Part shown: piece by piece, positions 29,151 through 38,743 of the stretch | Position numbering within the stretch: the first letter of the stretch is position 1 | Layout of the letters: each line of letters begins with the position of its first letter | NCBI GenBank assembly: GCA_028281535.1 | Contig: JANQJS010000024.1 | Location: 33,536 to 97,535, forward strand | Length of the DNA: 64,000 nucleotides | From: Sedimentisphaerales bacterium | Lineage (GTDB): Bacteria > Planctomycetota > Phycisphaerae > Sedimentisphaerales > SM23-30 | Reading direction: 5' to 3' | The notes under the pieces: model-generated | What the model was told of the DNA's origin: nothing | The model's database searches: none | What the model saw: the letters and a program-made list of their open reading frames with translations, nothing else | Made by a program: the position numbers and the translations under genes

Positions 29151-30419
29151 TTAATTACAATTCAGGAGCCAGTGAGTATGAATTTCGGAAAAGTCTTGAA
29201 TTGTTGCTTGGCTGTTTAGCCAGATTTGTGATAATTCAATTAAATCGTTGATATCAACACTGCGGTCAAAATTAATATCGCCCGGAATGTCAATTGTAGG
29301 GTAGTTGCCCATCCAGGTCGTAGATTGAATACCTTGTATTTCCAGATAGCCCCCGGCAACAAACAATTGGTTGCCAAGTATGCCCGCTAACGGTGATTGC
29401 CGACCTGAGGGTAAATCACCAATATGAATCCATTTGTTAGCGATTGGGTTATACTCAAAAATATCATCGCTGCGTATGGAACCATTTAGGTCGTGGCTCA
29501 TACCGCCCACAACGACTATACGATTATTTCGTACAAAGGTTGATGCGGCGATATGCCCTAGAGGTTTGGGAAGATTGGCAACTGTAGACCAGCTGTCAGA
29601 ATTCGGATCATATGCTTGAACAATGTCTAAATTTCCTGAAGCTTCATTATTTTGTATTTGCCCACCAATGGCATAGGCGAATCCGTTTAGTGCTGCGCCC
29701 GTCATGTGATTTCTAGGTGTTGGCATGGGAGCTGCTATTGTCCAACTGGTTGCGTCGTCGCTAAGATTTGATGTTGGACCTAGAGATAAAACAAAATGAT
29801 CCCCATGATCGATAAAATCTGTTTCACCTTTGATGTTTGTTGCACCACCAAAAAAATGAATATTTCTTCCGACTTTCACAGCCGCTCCACCTCCTCGATC
29901 GAAAGGCAGATTCGGTCCACTGAGCCAGCTATTGTTTTGCGTATCATAAATCCAAACATGGTGTGTGCTGGATAAATTTTTCCCCAAAAAACCACCGATT
30001 ATGTATATATATTTTCCATCTGAAATTTGTCCAGCATGTGTGGTGAATTCCGGCATATTTGCAATTTGTGTCCAGCTATTAGTGTTAGGATCGTATACAT
30101 CGGAACGTTTTGAAATAGCCCAGCTACCGTAAAATCCACCAAAGACATAATACTTGCCATCAACGGCAATTCCCTGTGATTCCGCTCTCTCTAAAGGAAG
30201 TGGAGACATGGTTGACCAGTTAATAGGTTCAGGGGGGCACTCATTATTTTGGCTGGATAGTGGGACTTGTCTGGGTTGAGATTGTAATGATCTGGTCTGC
30301 TCCCATTCGGTGAATGTCGGCGCAGAAGAATCCTGAATCAAACTGGCATTGCAGGCAAAGATTTCAGATCCTGAAATCATGACCAGAATGAATGACCAAA
30401 TACCACACATGGCATACAT
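29151..30419 (-). CDS. exported kelch-repeat protein with C-terminal dockerin-like segment
   Basis: The frame opens at an ATG at 30440; the ATG at 30419 is preferred because AAGG lies five bases before it and it begins the hydrophobic signal (MCGIWSFILVMISG). Six or so kelch blades are visible, each with a Gly-Gly turn: YYVFGGFYGSW, IYIIGGFLGKN, IHFFGGATNIKG, AYAIGGQIQNNEA, IVVVGGMSHDLNG, LFVAGGYLEIQG. The C-terminus has one calcium-loop motif (GDINFDRSVDINDLIELSQI), as in planctomycete secreted proteins. Propeller binding partner unknown. Confidence 0.88.
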   Translation of the reverse strand: MYAMCGIWSFILVMISGSEIFACNASLIQDSSAPTFTEWEQTRSLQSQPRQVPLSSQNNECPPEPINWSTMSPLPLERAESQGIAVDGKYYVFGGFYGSWAISKRSDVYDPNTNSWTQIANMPEFTTHAGQISDGKYIYIIGGFLGKNLSSTHHVWIYDTQNNSWLSGPNLPFDRGGGAAVKVGRNIHFFGGATNIKGETDFIDHGDHFVLSLGPTSNLSDDATSWTIAAPMPTPRNHMTGAALNGFAYAIGGQIQNNEASGNLDIVQAYDPNSDSWSTVANLPKPLGHIAASTFVRNNRIVVVGGMSHDLNGSIRSDDIFEYNPIANKWIHIGDLPSGRQSPLAGILGNQLFVAGGYLEIQGIQSTTWMGNYPTIDIPGDINFDRSVDINDLIELSQIWLNSQATIQDFSEIHTHWLLNCN

Positions 30420-30704
30420 TATGACCTTATCTCGACACATATATATAATATCTGCTAAATTTCCGGGTAAGATTATCTCTAAATGAGGTTCTCGTTGAAA
30501 TTAGTATATTATCGGACAAATATTAGCCAAATTTGCATCGGTTTGCTGGTTTTAAGGCCGTTTTCCTACTTGATTCACTGATGTGATCTAGATACTATGG
30601 ATATTGGTGAACAGGTAATTCTGATTGCCAGATCTACTTATACAATAGAGATAGTGGTGTTTGTGTTATTTAATTTTAAACAACCAGACACTGGGAATAA
30701 GTAG

Positions 30705-32174
30705 ATGTTATTGCAAGAATACGACTTAGAGCAATTTTACGACGAGATGGTTGATGAGCAGGGAAATATCCGTCCCTGGTATCAGCATTTATTCGAAAAG
30801 GTCCGCGAGCTGGACAGGCAGGAATTGCTCCGGCTTCAACATGCCGCGGAACATGCCTTTAAATGTATGGGCGTTACATTTCAAGTCTATAAAGAAGGCC
30901 AAGGGGCTGAAAAGATTTTTCCTTTTGATATTATTCCACGTATCATTAATCATCATGAATGGGATGTCATTAGTCGTGGTCTCGAGCAGCGAATTCGAGC
31001 ATTGAATTTGTTTATTCATGATGTCTACAACGATCAGAAGATTGTCAAAGATGGCGTCATACCGCTGGAGATAATCGAATCAAGTTGCGGCTACATCAAA
31101 CAATGTCAGGGGATCACGCCGCCAAAAAATATCTGGTGCCATATTAATGGGATCGATTTGATTAAGCATAATGATGGCCAATATTATGTACTTGAAGATA
31201 ACCTTCGAGTACCCAGTGGCGTGTCTTATGTCCTCGAAGGTCGCGAGATTATGAAACGCACATTTCCTCATATTATTGATTCTGTGAATGTGCGACCTGT
31301 AACCGATTACCCACTTAAACTTTTGGAAATGCTTCAGTTTTTAACAGAGAAAGACAACCCTGTTGTTGGCGTATTAACACCGGGAATTTACAACTCTGCT
31401 TATTATGAACATTCCTTCCTGGCCCAACAGATGGGTGTACAGCTCGTCGAAGGTAGTGACTTAGTCTCGAAAGATGGCCAGGTACATATGCGTACGACCA
31501 AAGGCTATCAGCCAGTAGATGTAATCTATCGGCGCATTGATGATGAATTTATTGATCCAGATGTGTTTCGTGAAGATTCTGTTTTAGGCGTTCCTGGGAT
31601 TTTTAACTTATGGAAAAATAAAAAGGTGGCTCTAGCCAATGCTTTGGGGACGGGCGTTGCTGATGACAAAGTAGTTTATGCTTATGTACCTGGCATGATT
31701 AAATATTATCTGGGTGAAGATATGATCTTGCAGAATGTTCCAACCTATTTGTGCTGGGAAGAAAAACAGCGGCAATATGTATTGGATAATATTCATGAAA
31801 TGGTAGTCAAGGCGTCCAGTCAATCAGGTGGGTATGGCATGTTAGTTGGACCTTTCTCAACCAAAGAAGAGCAAGAGCATTTTAAAGGATTGATTCAGGC
31901 GAATCCCAGAGAATACATTGCTCAGCCAACCATGGCGTTGTCACGTGTACCAACGATTATTGATGGCCAACTGGAAGGGCGTCATGTAGATTTACGTCCC
32001 TATATTCTCTATGGCAAAGATGTCAATGTCATGCCCGGTGGTTTGACGCGCGTTGCACTCAAGAAAGGATCGCTTGTGGTGAATTCGTCGCAAGGAGGCG
32101 GTAGTAAAGATACCTGGGTTCTGAGAGATCCCAATCGAAGTCACTCTAACGGTTCAAATGGTGCATTATGTTAA
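30705..32174 (+). CDS. circularly permuted ATP-grasp protein (COG2308 family)
   Basis: 489 residues, usual length for the family. Recognisable motifs are IPLEIIESSCGYIKQ-like strand region, HINGIDLIKHNDGQYYVLED, DNLRVPSGVSYV, VDVIYRRIDDEFIDP and VKASSQSGGYGMLVGP. The family is predicted to form amide/peptide bonds with ATP; substrates are not established. Its stop overlaps the start of the alpha-E gene by 7 bases. The pair nearly always occurs together, often with a transglutaminase-like peptidase, which is not seen here; a zincin gene follows instead. Confidence 0.9.
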   Translation: MLLQEYDLEQFYDEMVDEQGNIRPWYQHLFEKVRELDRQELLRLQHAAEHAFKCMGVTFQVYKEGQGAEKIFPFDIIPRIINHHEWDVISRGLEQRIRALNLFIHDVYNDQKIVKDGVIPLEIIESSCGYIKQCQGITPPKNIWCHINGIDLIKHNDGQYYVLEDNLRVPSGVSYVLEGREIMKRTFPHIIDSVNVRPVTDYPLKLLEMLQFLTEKDNPVVGVLTPGIYNSAYYEHSFLAQQMGVQLVEGSDLVSKDGQVHMRTTKGYQPVDVIYRRIDDEFIDPDVFREDSVLGVPGIFNLWKNKKVALANALGTGVADDKVVYAYVPGMIKYYLGEDMILQNVPTYLCWEEKQRQYVLDNIHEMVVKASSQSGGYGMLVGPFSTKEEQEHFKGLIQANPREYIAQPTMALSRVPTIIDGQLEGRHVDLRPYILYGKDVNVMPGGLTRVALKKGSLVVNSSQGGGSKDTWVLRDPNRSHSNGSNGALC

Positions 32175-33136
32175 GTCGTGTTGCAAGTTCGATCTACTGG
32201 ATTAATCGTTATATTGAACGAGCGGAAAATTACGCACGTTTTGTAGAAGTCAATCATGGTTTATCAATGGATTTGCCCTCTGATTTTCAAGAACAATGGC
32301 GACCGCTGGTTGAGACCACAGGCGATCAGGATATTTTTGAATTAAAATATGGTGATAATTATTCCAAGTTTGATGTGATTAATTTTCTGGTCTTTGACGA
32401 AGGAAATGTTAATTCGATTATGTCCTGTTTAAATCAAGCAAGAGAAAATGCACGCACCGTGCGTGAAATGATATCTAACGAAATGTGGCTGCAGATTAAT
32501 GAACTTTATCTCAACGTCAAACATGGCATCAGTCATCAGAATTGGGATGAATATAATCTGACGGAAATGTTGCGTATCATAAAAAATGGTAGTCATTCCT
32601 TTGAAGGGGCGATGCATGCCACATTTTCTCATGGCGAAGGTTGGCACTTTGGTATGATGGGCCGATTTCTGGAAAGGGCGGATAAAACGGCACGAATTTT
32701 GGATATGAAATATTATTATCTATTGCCAGATGTTCAAGATGTGGATACGCCATTGGATATGTTGCTTTGGTCGGCATTATTGCGTTCAGCTGGTGCATTT
32801 GAAATGTATCGACAGAAATATGGTGAACTTCAAATTAATAACATCATCACCTTTTTAGCATTAAATGTGAATTTTCCCCGATCAATGCGGCATTGTTTAA
32901 TTGCTGCCGAACGATCGATGCATGAAATTACAGGGACATCCGTTTTTTCGTTTTCAACTAAGGCTGAAAAAGAGTTAGGTAAGTTTCGCTTTGAAATGGA
33001 TTACACAGAGTTGGAAGATATTATGAATGATGGTTTGCATGAGTTTCTCGATGTATTCCAGACCAAGCATAATGTGGTCAGTCGGGCAATTTATAATACT
33101 TTCTTTGCAATTAGGTCTGCAGCAAAGGCGTCATAA
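32168..33136 (+). CDS. alpha-E domain protein (DUF403)
   Basis: 322 residues, all-helical. It begins LSRVASSIYWINRYIERAEN, the signature of alpha-E proteins, and has FLVFDEGNVNSIMSCLNQAR and MGRFLERADKTARILD. The partner of the permuted ATP-grasp protein; the helical bundle repeats the E/R-rich helix. Function unknown but assumed to act with the upstream enzyme in peptide or amide modification. Confidence 0.9.
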   Translation: MLSRVASSIYWINRYIERAENYARFVEVNHGLSMDLPSDFQEQWRPLVETTGDQDIFELKYGDNYSKFDVINFLVFDEGNVNSIMSCLNQARENARTVREMISNEMWLQINELYLNVKHGISHQNWDEYNLTEMLRIIKNGSHSFEGAMHATFSHGEGWHFGMMGRFLERADKTARILDMKYYYLLPDVQDVDTPLDMLLWSALLRSAGAFEMYRQKYGELQINNIITFLALNVNFPRSMRHCLIAAERSMHEITGTSVFSFSTKAEKELGKFRFEMDYTELEDIMNDGLHEFLDVFQTKHNVVSRAIYNTFFAIRSAAKAS

Positions 33137-33140
33137 ATGT

Positions 33141-33170
33141 GTGACATTTTAGGGCCAATTATGGTAAAAT
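33141..33170 (+). promoter_or_regulatory. promoter of the zincin gene
   Basis: GTGACA (33141-33146), 18 bases, TGG-TAAAAT with an extended -10 (33162-33170). It lies just after the alpha-E stop and may let the zincin gene be expressed separately. Confidence 0.45.
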
Positions 33171-33230
33171 AGCTTTTCGAATATGAATGTTTGGGTGCAG
33201 TGAGTTTTATGAGGGTTGTCAAAAAACGAT

Positions 33231-34316
33231 ATGAAGATATACAATTGTGATGTCTGTGGCGAACTGGTTTATTTTGAAAATTTTAAGTGTAAAAAATGCC
33301 AGTGTGAATTAGGTTATTTGCCCATTCGTGATAATATGAGTTCTTTGCATGCATTGAACGGTGGGATTTATAAGGCTTTGGCACCTCAGGCCGAGGGGGC
33401 CAGTTACAAAAAATGTTATAATCATCAACATTATGATGATATTTGTAACTGGATGATTCCGATTGAAGATAAAAGTGATTATTGTATTTCCTGTCGATTG
33501 ACTCGCATTATTCCTGATTTAACTATACCTGAAAATCATACCTATTGGCGCCGTCTCGAAGTGGCCAAGCGACGTTTGGTCTATAGTTTACTTCGATTAG
33601 ATTTGCCGTTAAAAAATAAGTTTGAAGATGAAGAAAAAGGGCTAGCATTTGCCTTTCTTGCCGATGATAATCATCCGGAAATTGATGAAAGCCAAAAAGT
33701 GATGATCGGTCATGATCAAGGCAAAATTACCATTAATATTGCAGAAGCCGATCATGTCGTGCGTGAAAAAAATCGTTTGGATATGAACGAGCGATACCGT
33801 ACGCTTTTGGGACATTTTCGCCACGAGATTGGACACTATTATTGGTTTTTACTGATTGAAGATAACCCCGAATTTTTAGAACAGTTTCGTGAAGTCTTTG
33901 GTGATGAGCGTCAGGATTATGATCAAGCATTAAAAGATTATTACGCCAACGGGCCCATAGATAATTGGCAACAAAATTACGTGAGTCCTTATGCTACGGC
34001 ACATCCCTGGGAAGATTGGGCCGAAAGCTGGGCGCACTATCTGCATATGTTTGACACGTTGGAAACCGCCAGTAGTTGGGGGATAACGGTAGAAATTGAA
34101 CATGGCTATGAGCGCAAAGCTTTTAATATTCAACATCATATTCAAACCTTTGATGAAATGAAATGGCAATGGGGTTTTCTCACTGCGGCACTTAATAGCC
34201 TGAATCGCAGTATGGGCATGAAAGATATTTACCCTTTTGTTCCCACAGAAACTGTGTTCAAAAAAATGCAATTCGTCCAGCAAGTCATCATCAAAGCAAC
34301 TTTGGTGGTTGGATAA
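33231..34316 (+). CDS. putative zinc-binding metallopeptidase with N-terminal zinc ribbon
   Basis: 361 residues from ATG 33231; an in-frame TTG at 33216 is possible, but its nearest purine-rich run (GAGGG) touches the codon. An N-terminal zinc ribbon uses Cys-x2-Cys pairs (YNCDVCGELVYF, CKKCQCELGYLP). The active-site zincin motif is H198-E199-x2-H202 (RHEIGHYYW), followed by the family's WAESWAHYLHM. Belongs to the conserved family of putative zinc metallopeptidases often near the ATP-grasp / alpha-E pair. The gene is 94 bases after the alpha-E gene and has its own promoter-like sequence. Confidence 0.88.
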   Translation: MKIYNCDVCGELVYFENFKCKKCQCELGYLPIRDNMSSLHALNGGIYKALAPQAEGASYKKCYNHQHYDDICNWMIPIEDKSDYCISCRLTRIIPDLTIPENHTYWRRLEVAKRRLVYSLLRLDLPLKNKFEDEEKGLAFAFLADDNHPEIDESQKVMIGHDQGKITINIAEADHVVREKNRLDMNERYRTLLGHFRHEIGHYYWFLLIEDNPEFLEQFREVFGDERQDYDQALKDYYANGPIDNWQQNYVSPYATAHPWEDWAESWAHYLHMFDTLETASSWGITVEIEHGYERKAFNIQHHIQTFDEMKWQWGFLTAALNSLNRSMGMKDIYPFVPTETVFKKMQFVQQVIIKATLVVG

Positions 34317-34337
34317 TAATAAGCTTAAAGGGTAACG

Positions 34338-34952
34338 ATGGGGTTGTATTCTAACATTATATTCCCAATGTTTTTTGATTTTGTCATGGAAAAACCTTTC
34401 AAGGCTGCTTATCGTCGTAAGATATTATCAAAGGTGACAGGAAATATTCTTGAAATTGGATTTGGGACCGGTTTGAATTTGCCTCATTATCCTGATCATG
34501 TCCGTAAAATTGTCACAGTTGATCCCAATCCTGGAATGAATAAAAAAGCACAAAAGCGTATAGCAAAATCTAATATCGAGGTAGAAACTCATATTTTGGG
34601 AAGTGAGCACTTACCCTTTGAAGATGGAGTTTTTGATTGTGTTGTTAGTACCTGGACGCTATGCAGTATTCCTGAAATAAGCCAGGCCATCAGTGAAATA
34701 AAGCGTGTGTTAAAAGTAAACGGTCAATTCATGTTTTTGGAACATGGCTTAAGTAGTGACTCTAACGTACAAAAATGGCAACATCGATTAAATCCTTTAC
34801 AGAAGTGTTTTGCCGATGGATGTCATATCAATCGTAATATGAAAGCATTGCTCGAAGCGGCTAACTTTTCATCTTTAGACATCAAAGAATTCTATTTGGA
34901 ACAAACACCCATGGTAATGGGGTATATGTATCAGGGAATTGCCATTAAATAG
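34338..34952 (+). CDS. class I SAM-dependent methyltransferase
   Basis: 204 residues with motif I ILEIGFGTGLNLPHY, acidic motif II VTVDPNPGM, and VSTWTLCSIPEISQAI. Homologous to UbiE/phospholipid-type methyltransferases (LEHGLSSD, RNMKALLEAANF). The substrate is not determined. It starts 21 bases after the zincin gene and may belong to that transcript. Confidence 0.88.
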   Translation: MGLYSNIIFPMFFDFVMEKPFKAAYRRKILSKVTGNILEIGFGTGLNLPHYPDHVRKIVTVDPNPGMNKKAQKRIAKSNIEVETHILGSEHLPFEDGVFDCVVSTWTLCSIPEISQAISEIKRVLKVNGQFMFLEHGLSSDSNVQKWQHRLNPLQKCFADGCHINRNMKALLEAANFSSLDIKEFYLEQTPMVMGYMYQGIAIK

Positions 34953-34960
34953 ATTCAAGT

Positions 34961-35824
34961 TTAATCAAACTCTCTCGTTTCAAGGGTAATAGATCCGTTA
35001 TGTGTTTCACAAGTAATAGTCCCTTCAGCGTTGCCAAGCTTTCCAGTAATGTGGTCATGCTCAATCTTCCCAAGCAGTTTGAGCGGGACGTCTGTATGTA
35101 TTAACCCATGATGTGTGTCAATTGTAACCATGGCAGATAGATCGATAGGTGTGAATAATCGAATTTGACCATTATGACTATTCATAGAAATGTCGCATCT
35201 TGGATTGGCATCTGGGGACAATTCTGCAATAAGAGCACCGTTGTGTGAATGAAAGTGAAGATCGCTTGTTACATTGATCCCTTCAATGCGTCCATTGTGA
35301 GTGCGAGCATTTATAGATCCTTGAATCATTTCTGTTTTTATATCACCATTATGTGTGACGCATTTGACCTCTCCATTGATGTTTACTATTTGTATATCAC
35401 CGTTATGTGTTGTCAGTGACAAATGGTTGTCTTTGGGCAAGACAATATCTAAATCAACAGAAACATAATCTTTCCAGGAATTGTCAGGTTTGTTAATATT
35501 TAAAGATAGTCCTTTATTTGTTTTTTTAAGCTTTACATCAACCATGTCAGATAGTTTGGCTGCTTCTTCATCGGTCATGGCATAGGTCGTTATGGTAGCA
35601 GAGACGAGGCATTCATTTGTCTGACCGCCTGTGATTGTGATTTCACCATTATGAGTTAATGTCTCAAAAGTATTTCCTGTGGCTATCGTGTCAGTTAGGC
35701 TAAGTGTGCGTCGGAATTTCGAGGTCGGTTCGCAACCCGCTAATGTAATAACCACACAAAGTAAAATGGTGATACCTATGATATATCCATATAAATGTAG
35801 TGACGTTCTGGTTTGAGAATACAT
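34961..35824 (-). CDS. DUF4097-type lipoprotein with repeated HNG motifs
   Basis: 287 residues with a lipoprotein signal (VVITLAGCEPTS). The rest is a beta-helical, adhesin-like DUF4097 domain. The tripeptide His-Asn-Gly occurs seven times and His-His-Gly once, mostly as THNG followed by a short strand (THNGEI, THNGDI, THNGRI, SHNGAL, SHNGQI, THNGSI), at intervals of about 15-35 residues. Each probably marks one turn. Role unknown; likely a cell-envelope structural or sensing protein. Confidence 0.85.
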   Translation of the reverse strand: MYSQTRTSLHLYGYIIGITILLCVVITLAGCEPTSKFRRTLSLTDTIATGNTFETLTHNGEITITGGQTNECLVSATITTYAMTDEEAAKLSDMVDVKLKKTNKGLSLNINKPDNSWKDYVSVDLDIVLPKDNHLSLTTHNGDIQIVNINGEVKCVTHNGDIKTEMIQGSINARTHNGRIEGINVTSDLHFHSHNGALIAELSPDANPRCDISMNSHNGQIRLFTPIDLSAMVTIDTHHGLIHTDVPLKLLGKIEHDHITGKLGNAEGTITCETHNGSITLETREFD

Positions 35825-35960
35825 AATCTGACCTTTCTATATCAATTTAATCATTTATTTACTCAGTTATTGGGTAGTCGATAAGATCGTAGGTTTATTA
35901 CACATGATTTTGAAAATAGTGTAGGGTTGAATTAAATGAGGATTTAAAGTAGGATAGTTG

Positions 35961-35978
35961 ACTTGTAAGTATACAAGT
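35961..35978. promoter_or_regulatory. perfect inverted repeat, operator candidate
   Basis: ACTTGTA (35961-35967) and TACAAGT (35972-35978) are separated by 4 bases, in the gap between the divergent DUF4097 and aldolase genes. The size fits a dimeric helix-turn-helix regulator. Confidence 0.4.
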
Positions 35979-36041
35979 GGTTGGTGAGTAGGTAAGCCAT
36001 TTGAATACTTAATGATATGACTATTTAGAGGAGTTCAAACA

Positions 36042-37013
36042 ATGATGGCAAATGCACCTTGGGTGAATTTTCGCCCTGAAATTAAGGTTTTGGATTGTAG
36101 TATCCGTGATGGCGGTTTAATTAATAACCATCTATTTGATGATTCACTGGTTAAAGGTGTCTATCAGGCATGCGTTGCCGCGGGGGTCGATGTCATGGAA
36201 ATTGGTTACAAGGCGGATAAAAAAATATTTTCCCCTGACGAATATGGTGCATGGAAATTCTGTAGTGAGGATGATGTTCGAAAAATCGTGGGGGATAATG
36301 ACACCGATCTGAAAATATCCGTCATGGCAGATGCCGAAAAATGCGATTATAAAAATGACATTGGTCCTAAAGATCGAAGTGTCATCGATGTGATTCGCGT
36401 AGCTACCTATATCAGTCAAATTCCCATAGCGATGGATATGGTCAAACATGCCCATGATAATGGTTATGAAGCCCATATAAATCTCATGGCACTTTCAACG
36501 GTTCAAGATCGTGAATTAGATGAAGCTCTGGAAATCTTTGCTGGTAGTCCTGCGACAACTTTAGCTATTGTCGATAGCTATGGTTCACTATTTCCACTAC
36601 AGGTTAGAGATTATGCCAAACGTTTCTTGAATGCGATTGAAGGCACAGACAAAGAAGTGGCAATTCATGCACACAATAATTTGCAACTGGCGTTTGGTAA
36701 TACGATTGAAGCGATTGTTGCTGGAGTAAATCGAGTTGATGCTACAATGAATGGTATCGGTCGAGGGGCAGGTAATTGTTCGATGGAGCTATTGATCAGT
36801 TTGTTGCGTAATCCTAAGTATAATTTACGTCCTATTCTTGAATGTCTGGAAAATCATTTTGTGCCACTGCAAGAATCAATTGAATGGGGCGCTTTAATTC
36901 CATATCTAATCACTGGCCATTTTAATCAACATCCAAGAAGTGCTATTCAGCAAAGAGCCAGTGATAAAAAAGATGATTATGTAGACTTCTACGATCACTG
37001 GAATGAAGTGTAA
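36042..37013 (+). CDS. DRE-TIM aldolase-family protein (HMG-CoA lyase / oxovalerate aldolase like)
   Basis: 323 residues, ATG with GAGGAG eight bases upstream. Metal-binding and catalytic features of the DRE-TIM metallolyases are seen: DCSIRDGG near residues 18-25 (family D-x-T-x-R-D-G), and the HxH metal ligands in IHAHNNLQLAFGN with GIGRGAGN after it. Most like 4-hydroxy-2-oxovalerate-aldolase-type proteins, but lacking acetaldehyde-dehydrogenase partners, so the substrate is open. It stands alone on the plus strand and ends three bases before the convergent GT gene. Confidence 0.88.
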   Translation: MMANAPWVNFRPEIKVLDCSIRDGGLINNHLFDDSLVKGVYQACVAAGVDVMEIGYKADKKIFSPDEYGAWKFCSEDDVRKIVGDNDTDLKISVMADAEKCDYKNDIGPKDRSVIDVIRVATYISQIPIAMDMVKHAHDNGYEAHINLMALSTVQDRELDEALEIFAGSPATTLAIVDSYGSLFPLQVRDYAKRFLNAIEGTDKEVAIHAHNNLQLAFGNTIEAIVAGVNRVDATMNGIGRGAGNCSMELLISLLRNPKYNLRPILECLENHFVPLQESIEWGALIPYLITGHFNQHPRSAIQQRASDKKDDYVDFYDHWNEV

Positions 37014-37016
37014 CGT

Positions 37017-38720
37017 TTACTTTTTAACTTCACTATCTGTGTTCTGTAGAAGCTGTTCAATTGTTTGCGTGACTTTGGAGGTTTCTTTGACCTTTTGTCG
37101 CCGGTAAGCAGATTCGAATGCCTGATCATCGATCGTATGCGTTTTAGTGGTTCGTATATTGTCTGGACAGACATTCCAGCCCCATCGCATCACAACTAAA
37201 GCGATTCCTAGTCCTGATATTAAAATCAGTGTTGATGCCCATAGAGGAACCTTCATATTCGGTTTTACCGCAGGTAAATAATAGGTTAAATGATAAGGCC
37301 AAAAAGCCAGATAGTTTAATACCGGAGCATCTAATTGTTGTTCTGTACTGAGATTGAAATTGGCATCGGTTGGCCAGGGGGCAATGTTTCCTGTTGCCAT
37401 TTTATGGATTCCGGATGCAATGTTTTTAAATCGAATAGGAATAAAATTGGCTTCAGGTTCGAACATTGTGCGATATTTTAAACCATTATATTTGGTTGTC
37501 AATACATGGTTTTCTCTATTGTAGTGAATCGAAACGGCCGCAATTTGGATAATAACGCTAGCAGAAATAATCACCGCTATGAATGAACGATTTAATCGTG
37601 TGGGGTTGCTTTTGAAGATGAAAAAGGCTGCAGGGATGACAAGCAAGGGTAGATAACGTGTCAGATATCTTGGGCCCCAGCAGACATACCCATGAAAATT
37701 AATTACAGCCGCATGTAATAGCAAACAACCTGTAAAGCCTGCCAGAATATAAAGAGCCCATCCTCGATATTTTTTAAAAAACATGAAGAAACCAGGAATA
37801 GCTAATAGCATGATTGGGTTGTAAAGGAATAGACTTTTGCCTGGACTAAATAACAATCCTACTAAGCCACGTACAAATATTTCCCATGAATAGATTCGAG
37901 TGTATGAACTGATTGGATGATCAAAACGAATATAGTTATAGGTTAACTCGATGATTAATCCTGGTAGAGCAAATAGTACCATAATTACAAAAGGCAGGCA
38001 TTTTCTTGTAAAACTTAAGTTGGAATTCGTCTTATTATTTTTATAGATGATAAGGCTGGCAAATATCAGATAACAAATAATCGTTATTGCTGAATCTGAT
38101 CGGGTGATAAAACACATGCCTACTGTAAATGATGAGAGGCTCAAAAAACGCCATTGTGAGGAGGTTTGGTATTTTCTAAGCCCATAAGCTATGAGAGGAA
38201 AATAGAAGGCCAGATGAATTGCATCTTGAGCTTCTTTTGATGTTTCCCAGAGGCCAGTGGCAAAAGCGGTTAATAAGGCAGTGATAAAACTTTGTCGAGG
38301 TGTAAAATCAAACTCACGCATCAATAAAAACATTATCCAGGCGATGGATGCCAGTGCCAAAGGGAATAATGTCAATGAGGTTAATGCTCTGCAAGCTTTG
38401 TCACTTTGAATACCTAAAATCTCGTGAAAAAGATAGTAAAATGGTACAAACACAAACGTTTGCCCCAAACCAAAGTACATGGAATAATATTTTCCATTAT
38501 TTTCAGTAACCAATTGAGGCATCAGGTCGATATCTGCCAATTCTTGTTCAGTTAGACGGATTTGAACATCGCCATGATTAACGATTGATTGGGCAACTTT
38601 AAATCGGGCGGGTGGATCAAGGCTCATCGTTCCATGTGAGGTAAAAAAGGCGATGATAAACACAGAGATGAAAAGAAGTATGATCGATTTTTTCGATGAG
38701 TTCTGTTTTTGAGGGATCAT
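37017..38720 (-). CDS. multi-pass membrane protein, GT-C glycosyltransferase-like (paralogue 2)
   Basis: 567 residues with about 12 membrane helices. Shares its whole layout with the next gene: FTSHGTMSLDPPAR near the start, FSPGKSLFLYNPIMLL, FTGCLLLHAA, HGYVCWGPRYLTRYLPLL, YHLTYYLPAVKP. The CWGPRYL... loop and periplasmic hydrophilic segments are typical of lipid-linked-sugar-using GT-C proteins, although the catalytic Asp pair is not certain. A cytoplasmic Lys/Thr-rich C-terminal tail is present. The start is 23 bases from the end of paralogue 1, so the two form a tandem duplicate. Confidence 0.82.
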   Translation of the reverse strand: MIPQKQNSSKKSIILLFISVFIIAFFTSHGTMSLDPPARFKVAQSIVNHGDVQIRLTEQELADIDLMPQLVTENNGKYYSMYFGLGQTFVFVPFYYLFHEILGIQSDKACRALTSLTLFPLALASIAWIMFLLMREFDFTPRQSFITALLTAFATGLWETSKEAQDAIHLAFYFPLIAYGLRKYQTSSQWRFLSLSSFTVGMCFITRSDSAITIICYLIFASLIIYKNNKTNSNLSFTRKCLPFVIMVLFALPGLIIELTYNYIRFDHPISSYTRIYSWEIFVRGLVGLLFSPGKSLFLYNPIMLLAIPGFFMFFKKYRGWALYILAGFTGCLLLHAAVINFHGYVCWGPRYLTRYLPLLVIPAAFFIFKSNPTRLNRSFIAVIISASVIIQIAAVSIHYNRENHVLTTKYNGLKYRTMFEPEANFIPIRFKNIASGIHKMATGNIAPWPTDANFNLSTEQQLDAPVLNYLAFWPYHLTYYLPAVKPNMKVPLWASTLILISGLGIALVVMRWGWNVCPDNIRTTKTHTIDDQAFESAYRRQKVKETSKVTQTIEQLLQNTDSEVKK

Positions 38721-38743
38721 AAATTATATGTCCATACTAATGA

